Below are positions 7,649-16,437 of a DNA stretch of 64,000 bases, one piece after another. Under the pieces are notes generated by a model. That model searched no databases. It was not told the DNA's origin and saw only the letters and a program-made list of their open reading frames with translations. The stretch's first letter is position 1. The number at the start of each line of letters is the position of its first letter. Position numbers and translations under genes: made by a program. The stretch is from Micavibrio sp. GTDB taxonomy: Bacteria; Pseudomonadota; Alphaproteobacteria; Micavibrionales; Micavibrionaceae. The stretch covers positions 1 to 64,000 of the forward strand of contig JAPJRC010000002.1 of the NCBI GenBank assembly GCA_030824805.1, in the 5' to 3' direction.

Positions 7649-8218
7649 ATGGCTTTAAACGACGTGGCCTTGTGCAGCCGCGCGCTGATCCGTCTCGGCG
7701 CGGCACCCATCACATCTTTTTCCGACGGAACAGCGGAATCCGAAATTGCCGGTGCGCTGTATGGCCCGACCCGTGATGCGGTTTTGTCCGCCTATACATG
7801 GAGTTTTGCCAGCGGGCAGGTGAATTTAACGGCGCTTTCCACCGCGCCCGTTGCGGATTATCAAAATGCTTTCCAGCTCCCCAACGATTTCCTGCGGGCT
7901 ATTTCCGCCGGGCAGGGCGGCCGTGGTCGGGGGCTGAACTACCGCATCGCACGCGGTGCTTTGCACACCGATGCCGAGGACGTCGTTCTGACCTATATCT
8001 TCCGGCCGGAAGAGGAAGAATTTCCTCCGTATTTCGACATGGTTCTGATTGCCCGTCTGGCGGCTGAATTCTGCATTCCTGTTACTGAAAACACCAGTCG
8101 TGCCGATGCTCTTTATCGCATCGCCGATGTCGAATACGCGCGTGCGAAGCAAATCGACGCGCAGCAGGACAGCCCCGGACGCATCGAAAACTTCTCGCTG
8201 ATAGATGTTCGGGGGTAA
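7649..8218 (+). CDS. Tail tubular protein A (T7 gp11-like)
   Basis: 189 residues, the normal length. The N-terminal pattern (MALNDVALCSRALIRLGAAP followed by AYTWSFA) and the LPNDFLRA segment are hallmarks of gp11-like gatekeeper proteins. These form the ring between the portal and the nozzle of short-tailed phages. AGGAG precedes the ATG. The tail tubular protein B gene begins two bases after the stop, the usual gene order. Confidence 0.92.
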   Translation: MALNDVALCSRALIRLGAAPITSFSDGTAESEIAGALYGPTRDAVLSAYTWSFASGQVNLTALSTAPVADYQNAFQLPNDFLRAISAGQGGRGRGLNYRIARGALHTDAEDVVLTYIFRPEEEEFPPYFDMVLIARLAAEFCIPVTENTSRADALYRIADVEYARAKQIDAQQDSPGRIENFSLIDVRG

Positions 8219-8220
8219 GG

Positions 8221-10119
8221 ATGAGCAGGGTAAGACAGGTTAAAACCAATTTCACGGCGGGCGAACTGACGCGCGATCTTCTAGGGCGCGGTGATCTGCG
8301 CGCCTACGAGAACGGGGCCTTGGAACTGCGTAATATATTCATATACCCCACAGGCGGTATTACACGACGTGCGGGTCTTTCTTATATCGACACGGTGGCA
8401 GGCGACGGCCGATTGGTGTCTTTTGAATTTAATACCGAACAGACCTATCTTCTGGTCGTCACGAATGGCCGCATTGATATTTATGTTGGTGGGATAAATG
8501 TCCAAACGCTTTCCGCGCCATGGAACACGGACCAGATAAAACAGATGGCGTGGACGCAGAGCGCGGATACGCTTTTGTTGGTGCATCCGGATGTCCCGCC
8601 GAAAAAGCTCCTGCGAAATGCGATGGGCGTTTTTGCTTTGCAGGATTGGGATTTTTTCGCGGAGGGCAATGTCATACAGCAGCCTTATTACAAATTCGCC
8701 GAAAGCACCGTGACCATTGTGCCGAGTGCAACATCAGGAACGATTACGCTTACATCTTCTGCGCCTGTATTCGAGGCAGGGCATAATGGCACGCGGCTTC
8801 GCGTGGCAGGGAAAGAAGTGCATATCACGGCAATGAATTCACCGACCGTGGTAACAGCCACAGTGATTGAAACGCTTCCCGCCGTAATGGCGAGCATCGA
8901 TTGGGTGGAACAGGCTTTTTCTCCCGTGCGCGGATATCCCGCCACGGTAGCCTTTCATCAGGACAGGCTGGTGCTGGGGGGATCGCGCGACATGCCGAAC
9001 AGGCTGTGGTTGTCCAAGAGCGGTGATCTGTTCAATTTCGATCTCGGGACCGGACTTGACGATGAATCCATCGAATTCGCCATTTTGTCGGATCAGGTTA
9101 ACGCCATACGCGGCATATTCTCGGGCCGGCATTTGCAGGTTTTTACCAGCGGCGCGGAATGGATGGTCACCGGTGATCCGCTCACACCAACAAGTGTCCA
9201 GCTCAACCGCCAGACGCGTGTGGGTTCGCGCACGGACCGCTACATTCCACCTGTTGCCGTCGATGGCGCAACTATATTCATGGCGCGGAACGGCAACGAG
9301 GTGCGTGAGTTTCTCTACACCGATGTCGAACAGGCTTATCAGGCGACCGATCTTGCGCTGGTGTCGCGCCATATCCTCGGCCGTCCCGTGGACCAGGATT
9401 TCGATGCGGTGCGCAGATTGCTCTTCGTTGTGCGGGAGGACGGAAAATTCGCATCCGTCACCATTTACCGTGCGGAACAGGTAACGGCCTGGACTCTGCA
9501 TGAAACGCAAGGGCTTGTAAAATCCGTATGCGTCGTGGGGGACGAGGTCTATCTCCTGATCGAACGCGACGGTAAATATTTCATAGAGCTTTTCAGCAAC
9601 GCGCTTAATCTCGACTCTGCGCTCACTGGAGAAGTAAGTACCCCCGCATCGGAATGGTCGGGGCTCGATCATCTGGAAGGTATGAGCGTTTCCATCGTCG
9701 CCGACGGCGTTGTGCTGGACAACGAGATTGTTACAGGCGGACAGGTGACGCTCGAAAATCCCGCCACCACGGTCGAAATAGGTTTGCCCTATACACATGT
9801 GGTGCAGCCTTTGCCGCCGTCGACCTTTGGTGATGGCGTGATGATCAGGAAACTCCGCCTTGTCGAGGCCGTGTTTCGCGTGAAAGACACGAAGGCGCTG
9901 CGGCTCGATCTTGGACGCGGCGTGCGCGACATATCGCTGCGACAGCTCGGCGAGGACGATATTCTGGATGCGCCGCCGCCATCCGTCAGCGGCGATATCC
10001 GGATTCGCGGTCTCGGCTGGCAGAAACAATATGCCGATCCGCTCTGGCGTATCGAACAGTCGGCGCCCCTGCCGTTCACATTACTGTCTGTCATCACTGA
10101 AATTAAAGTCAACGATTAA
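8221..10119 (+). CDS. Tail tubular protein B / nozzle protein (T7 gp12-like)
   Basis: 632 residues. The start FTAGELTRDLLGRGDLRAY followed by NIFIYPTGGITRRAG is diagnostic for gp12-like nozzle proteins of podoviruses. The rest is beta-rich, with the conserved WLSKSGDLFNFDLG segment in the middle. In related phages it forms the hexameric tip of the tail tube and holds the fibres. The frame is intact. It is shorter than T7 gp12, but similar to those of small alphaproteobacterial podoviruses. Confidence 0.92.
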   Translation: MSRVRQVKTNFTAGELTRDLLGRGDLRAYENGALELRNIFIYPTGGITRRAGLSYIDTVAGDGRLVSFEFNTEQTYLLVVTNGRIDIYVGGINVQTLSAPWNTDQIKQMAWTQSADTLLLVHPDVPPKKLLRNAMGVFALQDWDFFAEGNVIQQPYYKFAESTVTIVPSATSGTITLTSSAPVFEAGHNGTRLRVAGKEVHITAMNSPTVVTATVIETLPAVMASIDWVEQAFSPVRGYPATVAFHQDRLVLGGSRDMPNRLWLSKSGDLFNFDLGTGLDDESIEFAILSDQVNAIRGIFSGRHLQVFTSGAEWMVTGDPLTPTSVQLNRQTRVGSRTDRYIPPVAVDGATIFMARNGNEVREFLYTDVEQAYQATDLALVSRHILGRPVDQDFDAVRRLLFVVREDGKFASVTIYRAEQVTAWTLHETQGLVKSVCVVGDEVYLLIERDGKYFIELFSNALNLDSALTGEVSTPASEWSGLDHLEGMSVSIVADGVVLDNEIVTGGQVTLENPATTVEIGLPYTHVVQPLPPSTFGDGVMIRKLRLVEAVFRVKDTKALRLDLGRGVRDISLRQLGEDDILDAPPPSVSGDIRIRGLGWQKQYADPLWRIEQSAPLPFTLLSVITEIKVND

Positions 10120-10131
10120 GGAGAACCTATT

Positions 10132-10626
10132 ATGGGTGGATTTTCGGCCTTTGCCACAACAGCCCTGCAGGCGCTTTCGCTTGCCAACACGATCGCGGGA
10201 GGCGTCGATTCCTACCGGAAAGATTCCGGCCTTCGTGAATACCAGCAGGCCAAAGAACGCAGCGCGCTGGAACTCGCCAATCTACGCGCGGAATCCGAAC
10301 TGGAAAAACAAAAGCTTTCGATGCAGCAGGAAAGCGCGAATGAGGAGCGCCGCCAGAAACTGCGCGCCGCCCTTGCGAGCAAACGCGCCATATTCGGCGC
10401 GCAGGGCATAGGATCGGGCAGCGGTTCGGCACAGGCGTATCTGATGGGGCTGGTAGATGAGAGCGGCGACGAACAGGTGCGGGAAGAAGCCTATACGTCT
10501 TTATCCAAACGCATTATCGATGAAAATTACAGCCAGCAGCAGGCGGTCAACACGCTTAAGCTCACGCAGATTAAAGAGAAGAACAAAATCAAACGCGTGA
10601 ATGCGCTGTACGATACGATATTCTAA
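10132..10626 (+). CDS. Internal virion protein (T7 gp14-like)
   Basis: 164 residues. A short hydrophobic N-terminus is followed by a long coiled coil (about residues 35-95) and the motif RAIFGAQGIGSGSGSAQAYL, typical of gp14-like internal virion proteins. In T7 these leave the capsid during infection and form a pore in the outer membrane. AAGGAG precedes the start. In T7 the gene is followed by those for the large proteins gp15 and gp16; none follows here. Confidence 0.82.
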   Translation: MGGFSAFATTALQALSLANTIAGGVDSYRKDSGLREYQQAKERSALELANLRAESELEKQKLSMQQESANEERRQKLRAALASKRAIFGAQGIGSGSGSAQAYLMGLVDESGDEQVREEAYTSLSKRIIDENYSQQQAVNTLKLTQIKEKNKIKRVNALYDTIF

Positions 10627-10980
10627 TCATTCATAGAAACCGTCAGCGTCTACTTTGACCGGTTTGTCCTTGCCGAGCATGCGCGCGAGATCTTTTTCGT
10701 GTTTCTTCTGCTCTTCCTCGGCACGGCGCTTGTCTTCCTGTTTTTTCTGAAGGGCCTGGATGCCTTCTTCGATGCGTTTTTTCTGGGCCTCTTCGTGGTC
10801 GCGCTTTGCCCAGTGGTTTTCGAACCATACATCCTCCCCGTTTTTGCTTTCGATTTCTTCGGGGGCAGGCGTGTGGTCCGTACACGTGATGCGATCGCCG
10901 ATCTGCGAGCAATAGGTTTGCGCACCCGCCTGTGCAGATGTGAGGGCAAGAAGGGCAAAGAATAGCAAAGCCGCTTTCAT
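10627..10980 (-). CDS. Secreted charged protein of unknown function, antisense in the cassette
   Basis: 117 residues from the ATG at 10980; a TTG three codons earlier is possible. The first 24 residues form a clear Sec signal peptide ending in AGA-QT. Two cysteines (SYC-like CSQ and ITC) come next, then a long Lys/Glu/Arg-rich helical segment (about 60-105) and a short acidic end. The gene stops one base after the end of the gp14-like gene and opposes it, so it is an insertion on the other strand. A periplasmic role after export is likely; I cannot say what it does. Confidence 0.7.
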   Translation of the reverse strand: MKAALLFFALLALTSAQAGAQTYCSQIGDRITCTDHTPAPEEIESKNGEDVWFENHWAKRDHEEAQKKRIEEGIQALQKKQEDKRRAEEEQKKHEKDLARMLGKDKPVKVDADGFYE

Positions 10981-11004
10981 GCATTCCAAGAAGCATATTT
11001 ATCC

Positions 11005-11020
11005 CCCTCTGGCCAGAGGG
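11005..11020. promoter_or_regulatory. Perfect 16-bp palindrome between divergent genes
   Basis: CCCTCTGGCCAGAGGG reads the same on both strands. It lies in the 63-base gap between the secreted protein gene and the tail fibre gene, 23 bases before the latter's start, where a regulator or a hairpin could act on either transcript. No T run follows, so it is not an obvious terminator. Confidence 0.5.
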
Positions 11021-11043
11021 TTTATCCAACATAAGGAGATTTC

Positions 11044-13068
11044 ATGTCATCCGACCATATCAAAATGCCGGCGGTGGAGCCTGTGGTGCGCTATGCCGCC
11101 AATGGCATCCAGACCGTTTTCGAATATCCTTTTCCTGTGTTCGCGAGCGAGGACTTGAAAGTCTATTTCAACGGCGCCCCGCAACACACAGGGTTCGATG
11201 TATCAGGCAGCGGTAGCACATCCGGCGGAACGGTTTCGTTCGACACCGCCCCGCCGAGCGGCATTGCCATTACGCTCATGCGGCGCCTGCCGTTGGAGCG
11301 GATGACGGATTATCTGGAGGGAGGCGATTTTTCAGCCCAGTCCATCAACAATGAACTCGATTACCTAACCGCAGGCTTGCAGCAGGTGAGCCGCGATCTT
11401 TCACCTATGTTGCGCTATTCGGATCACGAGAATGCCGCAAACACGGTTTTACCTTCCCGTGGGCTACGCGCCAACAAGGCGCTCGGGTTCGACGGTGATG
11501 GTAACCCCGTGGCCATGAGTCTCGAAGGCTCCATGGCCTTGCCAAATTTTATGGCCTATGGCACGGGCGCCGTATCCCGCACGACCACGGACAAATTTTC
11601 GGAAAGTGTGTCGGTCAAGGATTTTGGTGCATACGGCAACGGCCTGCATGATGACACGCTGGCATTCCAGAAAGCGCTGGCCGCGCATGACAGCGTGTAT
11701 GTGCCTCCGGGGAACTACCTCTTGTCCGGTACGGTCACGCTTGGTGAGCGTCAGAGGCTGCATGGCGCGGGGCAGGTGTCGGTCCTGCAATGCCAGAGCA
11801 ATGCTTTCAACGCTGTTGAGATGGTTGCGGATTTTATCACGCTATCGGATTTGCGTATCAATGGCGGCGCGGTGGGGATTAAACTCTACGGCCGAGACAG
11901 ACCCTGTGTGCAATGTTCGGTAACAGATGTTTCCGTGTTCGGTGCGCATATCGGCGTGCAGCTGGATGGTTACAACGACACAAACAATCCGTGTTACTGG
12001 AACAATTTCGACCGTGTCCTGGTAGAACAACCCGTTATTCACGGAATCCATCTGACCAAGACAGGAGCAGGGGATACGCCGAACGCCAACAAATTCCATG
12101 CCTGCCGTGTATATTCGCACGGTGCCGATATGTCCGGACACGGCATCTATGTCGAACACGGGCAATACAACAACGCCTTTATCGATTGTGAGGCAAATGT
12201 CAAAGGCACCGCGCAGGGGTGTTTTACTATGGGAAGCGGCTCTTACAAGACGCTTCTGATAAATCCCTATGCCGAAAGTTACAACAGCGTACCCAACATA
12301 AAACTGGAGGCCGGATCGGATGAAACATCCATCCTAAACCTTCTGTCTATGTCGGATGGTTCTGCGATATGGGATTTGTCGGGCGGGAAATACACGGCGT
12401 ATAACGCGGGTTTTCCGAACAAAAATCGCCTGCAGCGGACCACGGCAGTGGACATCAACGCGACCCTGCAACGCTATGACACCGAATATGTGGATGCGAG
12501 CGGCACGGTGCAGCTTGATATATCGCATTCGGTCCATCTGATCTCCAGCTTCGGCGGTGCGCTTACTGTCAAGCTGCCCAAAGCTGCCAATGCGGTCGGA
12601 TGCATGATGGTGGTCAAGAAAACCGATAGCTCCAGCCATGTTATCACGGTAACCGAAGACGCAGGAAACGGACCGGATGGCAGAGCCTATTACCTCGGCG
12701 CAGAGAATGACTTCGTGCAGGTGCTTTCGAACGGGGCGGAATGGTTCGTAATTTCTTCCAACCGCGCGCCGGGTAACACGCGCTATTACGACGGGTCCGG
12801 TACATACGATATCGACATGGCGGTGGATGTGTATCTGCTGTCCAGTTTTGGCGGCGCTTTGACAGCCCGCCTTCCACCGGCCAACGCATCGACGGCGGTG
12901 GGCAGGACCGTGACAATCAAAAAAACCGATGTTTCATCCAATGTCGTCACCGTAGCCGAATATGGCGGCAGTGGTCCGGACGGATATGGCCAGCCTTTAA
13001 ACGCGCAATACAAGGCCATTACAGTGGTGTCGGACGGCGCACGCTGGCACATCGTCAACAAGTTCTAA
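11044..13068 (+). CDS. Tail fibre / tailspike with beta-helix domain
   Basis: 674 residues. Residues about 10-160 resemble the T7 tail-fibre N-terminal domain that docks on the nozzle (ANGIQTVFEYPFPVF, then MRRLPLERMTDY and INNELDYLTAGLQQV). Residues about 188-440 begin with VKDFGAYGNGLHDDTLAFQ, the signature of pectate-lyase-3-type beta-helices used by tailspikes to bind or cut surface polysaccharide. The C-terminus has two related units of about 95 residues (about 483-577 and 581-674), each with SSFGGALT, a KKTD..S..V segment and G.GPDG. The fibre probably sets host range. Confidence 0.88.
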   Translation: MSSDHIKMPAVEPVVRYAANGIQTVFEYPFPVFASEDLKVYFNGAPQHTGFDVSGSGSTSGGTVSFDTAPPSGIAITLMRRLPLERMTDYLEGGDFSAQSINNELDYLTAGLQQVSRDLSPMLRYSDHENAANTVLPSRGLRANKALGFDGDGNPVAMSLEGSMALPNFMAYGTGAVSRTTTDKFSESVSVKDFGAYGNGLHDDTLAFQKALAAHDSVYVPPGNYLLSGTVTLGERQRLHGAGQVSVLQCQSNAFNAVEMVADFITLSDLRINGGAVGIKLYGRDRPCVQCSVTDVSVFGAHIGVQLDGYNDTNNPCYWNNFDRVLVEQPVIHGIHLTKTGAGDTPNANKFHACRVYSHGADMSGHGIYVEHGQYNNAFIDCEANVKGTAQGCFTMGSGSYKTLLINPYAESYNSVPNIKLEAGSDETSILNLLSMSDGSAIWDLSGGKYTAYNAGFPNKNRLQRTTAVDINATLQRYDTEYVDASGTVQLDISHSVHLISSFGGALTVKLPKAANAVGCMMVVKKTDSSSHVITVTEDAGNGPDGRAYYLGAENDFVQVLSNGAEWFVISSNRAPGNTRYYDGSGTYDIDMAVDVYLLSSFGGALTARLPPANASTAVGRTVTIKKTDVSSNVVTVAEYGGSGPDGYGQPLNAQYKAITVVSDGARWHIVNKF

Positions 13069-13076
13069 GGATAAGC

Positions 13077-13424
13077 ATGATCTCTAAAATAGAAGAAACG
13101 ACGCGCGAACAGGTCATAAAATTCTTGCCGAACCTGATAGAAATGACCCTGCAATCCTACAATGATTTTGTCTCGGCCGGACCTGAAAAGGACGAGGACG
13201 AGAAAGGCGTAAAACGCGCCAAACACAAAAGTTTTGCAGAGCACCACAGCGCGGGGAAGGTGGCTCTGGCCCATCTGGACCTCATGTTCAAGCTGGCCAA
13301 GAGCGTTGATATCAATACCGAAAAAAGCGAGGAAAAGCTTATGGGCATATTAGCAATGGCAAAGACCGACACCAACGCATTCAGGGAAAAAGAAGTTCCC
13401 GATTTGGGTGAAAATGATTCTTAG
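13077..13424 (+). CDS. Possible small terminase subunit
   Basis: 115 residues, highly charged and helical, with no clear domain match. The only evidence for a terminase role is position: it lies directly before the large terminase gene and has the size of small terminase subunits, which recognise the packaging start. It has AAGG-like bases upstream and starts eight bases after the fibre stop. It could equally be an unrelated virion or regulatory protein. Confidence 0.5.
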   Translation: MISKIEETTREQVIKFLPNLIEMTLQSYNDFVSAGPEKDEDEKGVKRAKHKSFAEHHSAGKVALAHLDLMFKLAKSVDINTEKSEEKLMGILAMAKTDTNAFREKEVPDLGENDS

Positions 13425-13481
13425 AAGCGTTGGTATGGGCCATCAAAATATCAAAGACAACTAATATGAAGGATAAAAAGC

Positions 13482-14966
13482 GTGGATCGTTGCAAAGATG
13501 GCGATTTTGACGTATTTTTAGCAGTATGGAACGTAATCCAAAATTACAAAACGCCTGGTCTCCACTTCCGCACAGCGATCTGGCTGCAGAAGTGCTGGGA
13601 GCGTGGAGAGACGCGGCTGATTCTGCAGGCCTTTCGCGCAAGCGGAAAGTCGACGCTCGCAGGACTATTCTCGGCATGGCTTCTATGTCGGGATCCGGAT
13701 TTGCGTATCCTGGTCTTGTCAGCCGAGTCGAATCTTTCCGAAGCGATGGCGCGGACGATCAGGAAGATTATTGAGAGGCATCCTCTGGCCGCGCATCTGC
13801 GGCCTGACAATCCGGACCAATGGGCGGCGGACAGTTTTACGGTCCGCCGTAATCGTATCGGCAGAGATCCTTCGGTCCTGGCCAAAGGGCTTTACGCCAA
13901 TATCACCGGAACTCGCGCGGATTTTATCCTGTGTGATGATGTCGAGGTTCCCAACACGTGCGATACGGCGGAAAAGCGTACCAGGTTGCGGGAGCGCCTG
14001 ACAGAGAATGAATTCATCCTCGTGCCCGGCGGACGGCAGCTTTATATAGGCACCCCGCACAGCTATTACTCTATCTATGCCGATGCGCCGCGCCCCGAGA
14101 TAGGAGAGGATGAAATCTTCCTGAAAGATTTCTGCCGGTTGAATATTCCCATTCTGAATGAAAAGGGCGAAAGCGCGTGGCCCGAGCGGTACGACAGCAA
14201 AAAGATCGCAACAATGCGCCGTATGGCAGGCCCTGCGAAGTTTGCATCGCAGATGATGATGGTGCCGACCAATATTCTGGATAGCAGGCTCGATCCATCT
14301 CTTTTGAAACGCTATGCCGAACCGCTGATGGCGCAGGAGGCGCGGCAATCGCTTGTCCTTACCATCGGCGGGCGTAAGATCGTATCCTGTTCCGCGTGGT
14401 GGGACCCGGCCTTCGGGCTCGGTACACGGGATGCCAGCGTTCTGGCGGTGGCTTACACAGACGAGGACGGTGATCAATTCCTGCATCGCATGGAATACAT
14501 CGTTGTCGATCCCAAAATTAATGAAGACGAAGCGAGCCTGCAATGCCGGGTCGTGGTGGATATCGCACGCGCATTGTTTATCCCGCGGATTCACATTGAA
14601 ACGAACGGGATAGGAAAATTTCTGCCCGCAATCCTAAAGCGGGAAATGGCTTCGGCAAAAATAGATACGGCCGTTGTGGCGGAGAACAGCCGCAAGCCCA
14701 AGGCCGAGCGCATTCTGGAATCATTCGACACCGTTATGGCCGCGCAATCTTTATATGTGCATGAGAGTGTGTACCAGACGCGTTTCATCACCGAAATGCA
14801 GGAATGGAAACCGTCCGATAAGAACGGACGCGATGACGGTCTGGATGCCGCCGCTGGTGCTTTGTCACTGGAACCCGTTCGCATCCGGAAAAACTATATG
14901 GGCGGCATACGCCTGTGGAACCCCGCCGGTGAAGGCCACAAGGCCAAAACCGATTTCGACGTATAA
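13482..14966 (+). CDS. Terminase large subunit (T7 gp19-like)
   Basis: 494 residues from a GTG start; GAAGGA lies ten bases before it and no better in-frame ATG exists. The N-terminal ATPase has a Walker A motif FRASGKST (51-58) and a Walker B FILCDDVE (148-155). The C-terminal nuclease half shows WWDPAFG and NGRDDGLDAAAGAL, supplying the expected acidic residues. The enzyme pumps DNA into the procapsid and cuts it. It is intact, so packaging is possible. In T7 the terminase also lies after the fibre gene, as here. Confidence 0.93.
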   Translation: MDRCKDGDFDVFLAVWNVIQNYKTPGLHFRTAIWLQKCWERGETRLILQAFRASGKSTLAGLFSAWLLCRDPDLRILVLSAESNLSEAMARTIRKIIERHPLAAHLRPDNPDQWAADSFTVRRNRIGRDPSVLAKGLYANITGTRADFILCDDVEVPNTCDTAEKRTRLRERLTENEFILVPGGRQLYIGTPHSYYSIYADAPRPEIGEDEIFLKDFCRLNIPILNEKGESAWPERYDSKKIATMRRMAGPAKFASQMMMVPTNILDSRLDPSLLKRYAEPLMAQEARQSLVLTIGGRKIVSCSAWWDPAFGLGTRDASVLAVAYTDEDGDQFLHRMEYIVVDPKINEDEASLQCRVVVDIARALFIPRIHIETNGIGKFLPAILKREMASAKIDTAVVAENSRKPKAERILESFDTVMAAQSLYVHESVYQTRFITEMQEWKPSDKNGRDDGLDAAAGALSLEPVRIRKNYMGGIRLWNPAGEGHKAKTDFDV

Positions 14967-14981
14967 CCAAGAGGTAACATC

Positions 14982-15305
14982 ATGAATATTTTTGATTCCG
15001 GCCTGATCTGGTGGATCACGGCCGTAGACATTCCCGCATTGTCGGCTCTGCTATGGCTGATATTCCAATCCCGCAACGAAGCCGATGAAGCGATAGACAC
15101 TTTGCACGAAACACTGGATGTGCGGTCCAACCAGTTGCGAGAGGCCTTGTCGGCGTTCAAGCTGGAGGTTGCAAAATCATACGCGTCCGTCACGGACATG
15201 AAAGATCTGGAAACGCGGATTGTCTCGCATCTGCTGCGCATTGAAGCAAAACTGGATCACACGGCTCTGAAAACAGAGTCTCTCAAAGCCTATATTACGG
15301 AGTAA
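14982..15305 (+). CDS. Small membrane protein with coiled coil (possible lysis accessory)
   Basis: 107 residues: one membrane span near the N-terminus (about residues 8-27) followed by a long amphipathic coiled coil (about 30-95). This layout and its place just before the endolysin gene suggest a holin-, antiholin- or spanin-like helper, but no family signature is visible. GAGGT precedes the ATG and the next gene starts six bases after the stop. Confidence 0.65.
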   Translation: MNIFDSGLIWWITAVDIPALSALLWLIFQSRNEADEAIDTLHETLDVRSNQLREALSAFKLEVAKSYASVTDMKDLETRIVSHLLRIEAKLDHTALKTESLKAYITE

Positions 15306-15311
15306 CCCCAT

Positions 15312-15794
15312 ATGAAAAAATTTCTGAAACTCCTGACCGGAAAGCCGGGGGAGAAAACATTCGCGCAAGGTTTTTATGACGATCTGGTTGTTGACACGCT
15401 GGCCCGTACCTTGTGGGGGGAAGCACGGGGCGAAGGGCCACAGGGGATGGAGGCTGTTGCCAATGTTGTCCTTAACCGTGCCGCCGTTGCACAGGCCAAG
15501 GGCGGCTATTGGTGGGGCAATGACATTATTTCCGTCTGCCAGAAGCCGTACCAGTTTTCCTGCTGGAACAGGTCCGACCCGAATTACCGACAGCTTCAGG
15601 CTGTGACGGAAAAGGACCTGCATTTTGCCACCGCCATGCGCATCGCGCGGCGCGCGGTTGCAGGAACGCTTGCCGACATAACGGGCGGCGCCACGCATTA
15701 CCACGCGAAATCCATCACGCCCGATTGGGCGAGGGGAGAAGCGCCGACCACAACTATCCGCAACCATATCTTCTACAAACTTATCGAGGTGTAA
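15312..15794 (+). CDS. SleB-type cell wall hydrolase (endolysin)
   Basis: 160 residues. It matches the hydrolase_2/SleB family: ARTLWGEARGEGPQGMEAVANVV with the catalytic Glu37, then the CWNRSDPNY segment and the GATHYHA motif. Such enzymes cleave the glycan backbone of peptidoglycan. There is no signal peptide, so release would need the holin encoded next. Phage and gene-transfer-agent cassettes of alphaproteobacteria often use this family for lysis. The following gene starts one base after the stop. Confidence 0.88.
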   Translation: MKKFLKLLTGKPGEKTFAQGFYDDLVVDTLARTLWGEARGEGPQGMEAVANVVLNRAAVAQAKGGYWWGNDIISVCQKPYQFSCWNRSDPNYRQLQAVTEKDLHFATAMRIARRAVAGTLADITGGATHYHAKSITPDWARGEAPTTTIRNHIFYKLIEV

Positions 15795-15795
15795 T

Positions 15796-16389
15796 ATGCT
15801 GGGAACAATCATAGCAAAACTTGGGCTTCCGGTTCTGATATCCGTTATCGGAGAGGCATTGGGCCGTATTGACAACCAGACAGCGCAGAACGCATCCAAG
15901 GCGCTCGACAGTTTTCAGGGCGCGATCACCACGGGTGCGATTTCTGCGGAGCAAATGGCCGAAGCGAACCGCCACGCAGAAAAAATGGCGGAACTTAAAT
16001 CAAAGGAAAACGAAGCGGCTTTGGCACAGATAAACGAGAGCCTTCGTCTGGAAGCTTCGAGCAGCGATGCCTATGTGCGCCGCATGCGTCCCACTTTCGG
16101 TTATCTGATGGCATTCACATGGGCCGCGCAGATGCTGGGGCTTGCCTATGTCATGATTTTCGAAACGGAAAAATCCCCCGAGGTTTTCGAAGGGATGGAA
16201 TCACTTTCCGCGATCTGGGGCGTTGGCCTTTCTGTTCTTGGCATTTATGTCTACAAGCGCAGCGACGAGAAAAAGGCCGTGGCAACGCGAACAACCACCG
16301 TGAAAAGCGAAAACGCGCAAACGCCTGTACAAAAAACCACCAATATTTCCGGAAAAAATCCTGTCGCTACACAAAAAGTGAACGAGTGA
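15796..16389 (+). CDS. GTA-type 3TM holin
   Basis: 197 residues. The middle segment SDAYVRRMRPTFGYLMAFTW is the signature of the holin family with three membrane spans named from gene-transfer-agent release. Spans are at about residues 3-19, 97-117 and 130-148, and a polar, disordered tail follows. It would form membrane lesions that let the SleB enzyme reach peptidoglycan. It is the last gene of the cassette; nhaA begins 48 bases later on the same strand, and I see no attachment site or tRNA in the gap. Confidence 0.85.
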   Translation: MLGTIIAKLGLPVLISVIGEALGRIDNQTAQNASKALDSFQGAITTGAISAEQMAEANRHAEKMAELKSKENEAALAQINESLRLEASSSDAYVRRMRPTFGYLMAFTWAAQMLGLAYVMIFETEKSPEVFEGMESLSAIWGVGLSVLGIYVYKRSDEKKAVATRTTTVKSENAQTPVQKTTNISGKNPVATQKVNE

Positions 16390-16437
16390 TATCCGGTTTT
16401 GGTTGGCGCGCGCGTCTATCTTTGTAATACTCGATCT

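Noticed and set aside
8839..10029. Open frame of 396 codons antisense to the tail tubular protein B gene
   Set aside because: Its His/Arg/Cys-rich product is typical of an antisense shadow, and the plus strand encodes a clear gp12-like protein.
11044..13068. Diversity-generating retroelement acting on the fibre gene, as in BPP-1
   Set aside because: No reverse transcriptase gene and no template repeat is present near the fibre gene.
1..16437. Attachment-site direct repeats at the ends of the phage-like region
   Set aside because: Comparing the two flanks by eye gave no matching repeat and no tRNA. The left end may lie outside the window, so absence is not proof.
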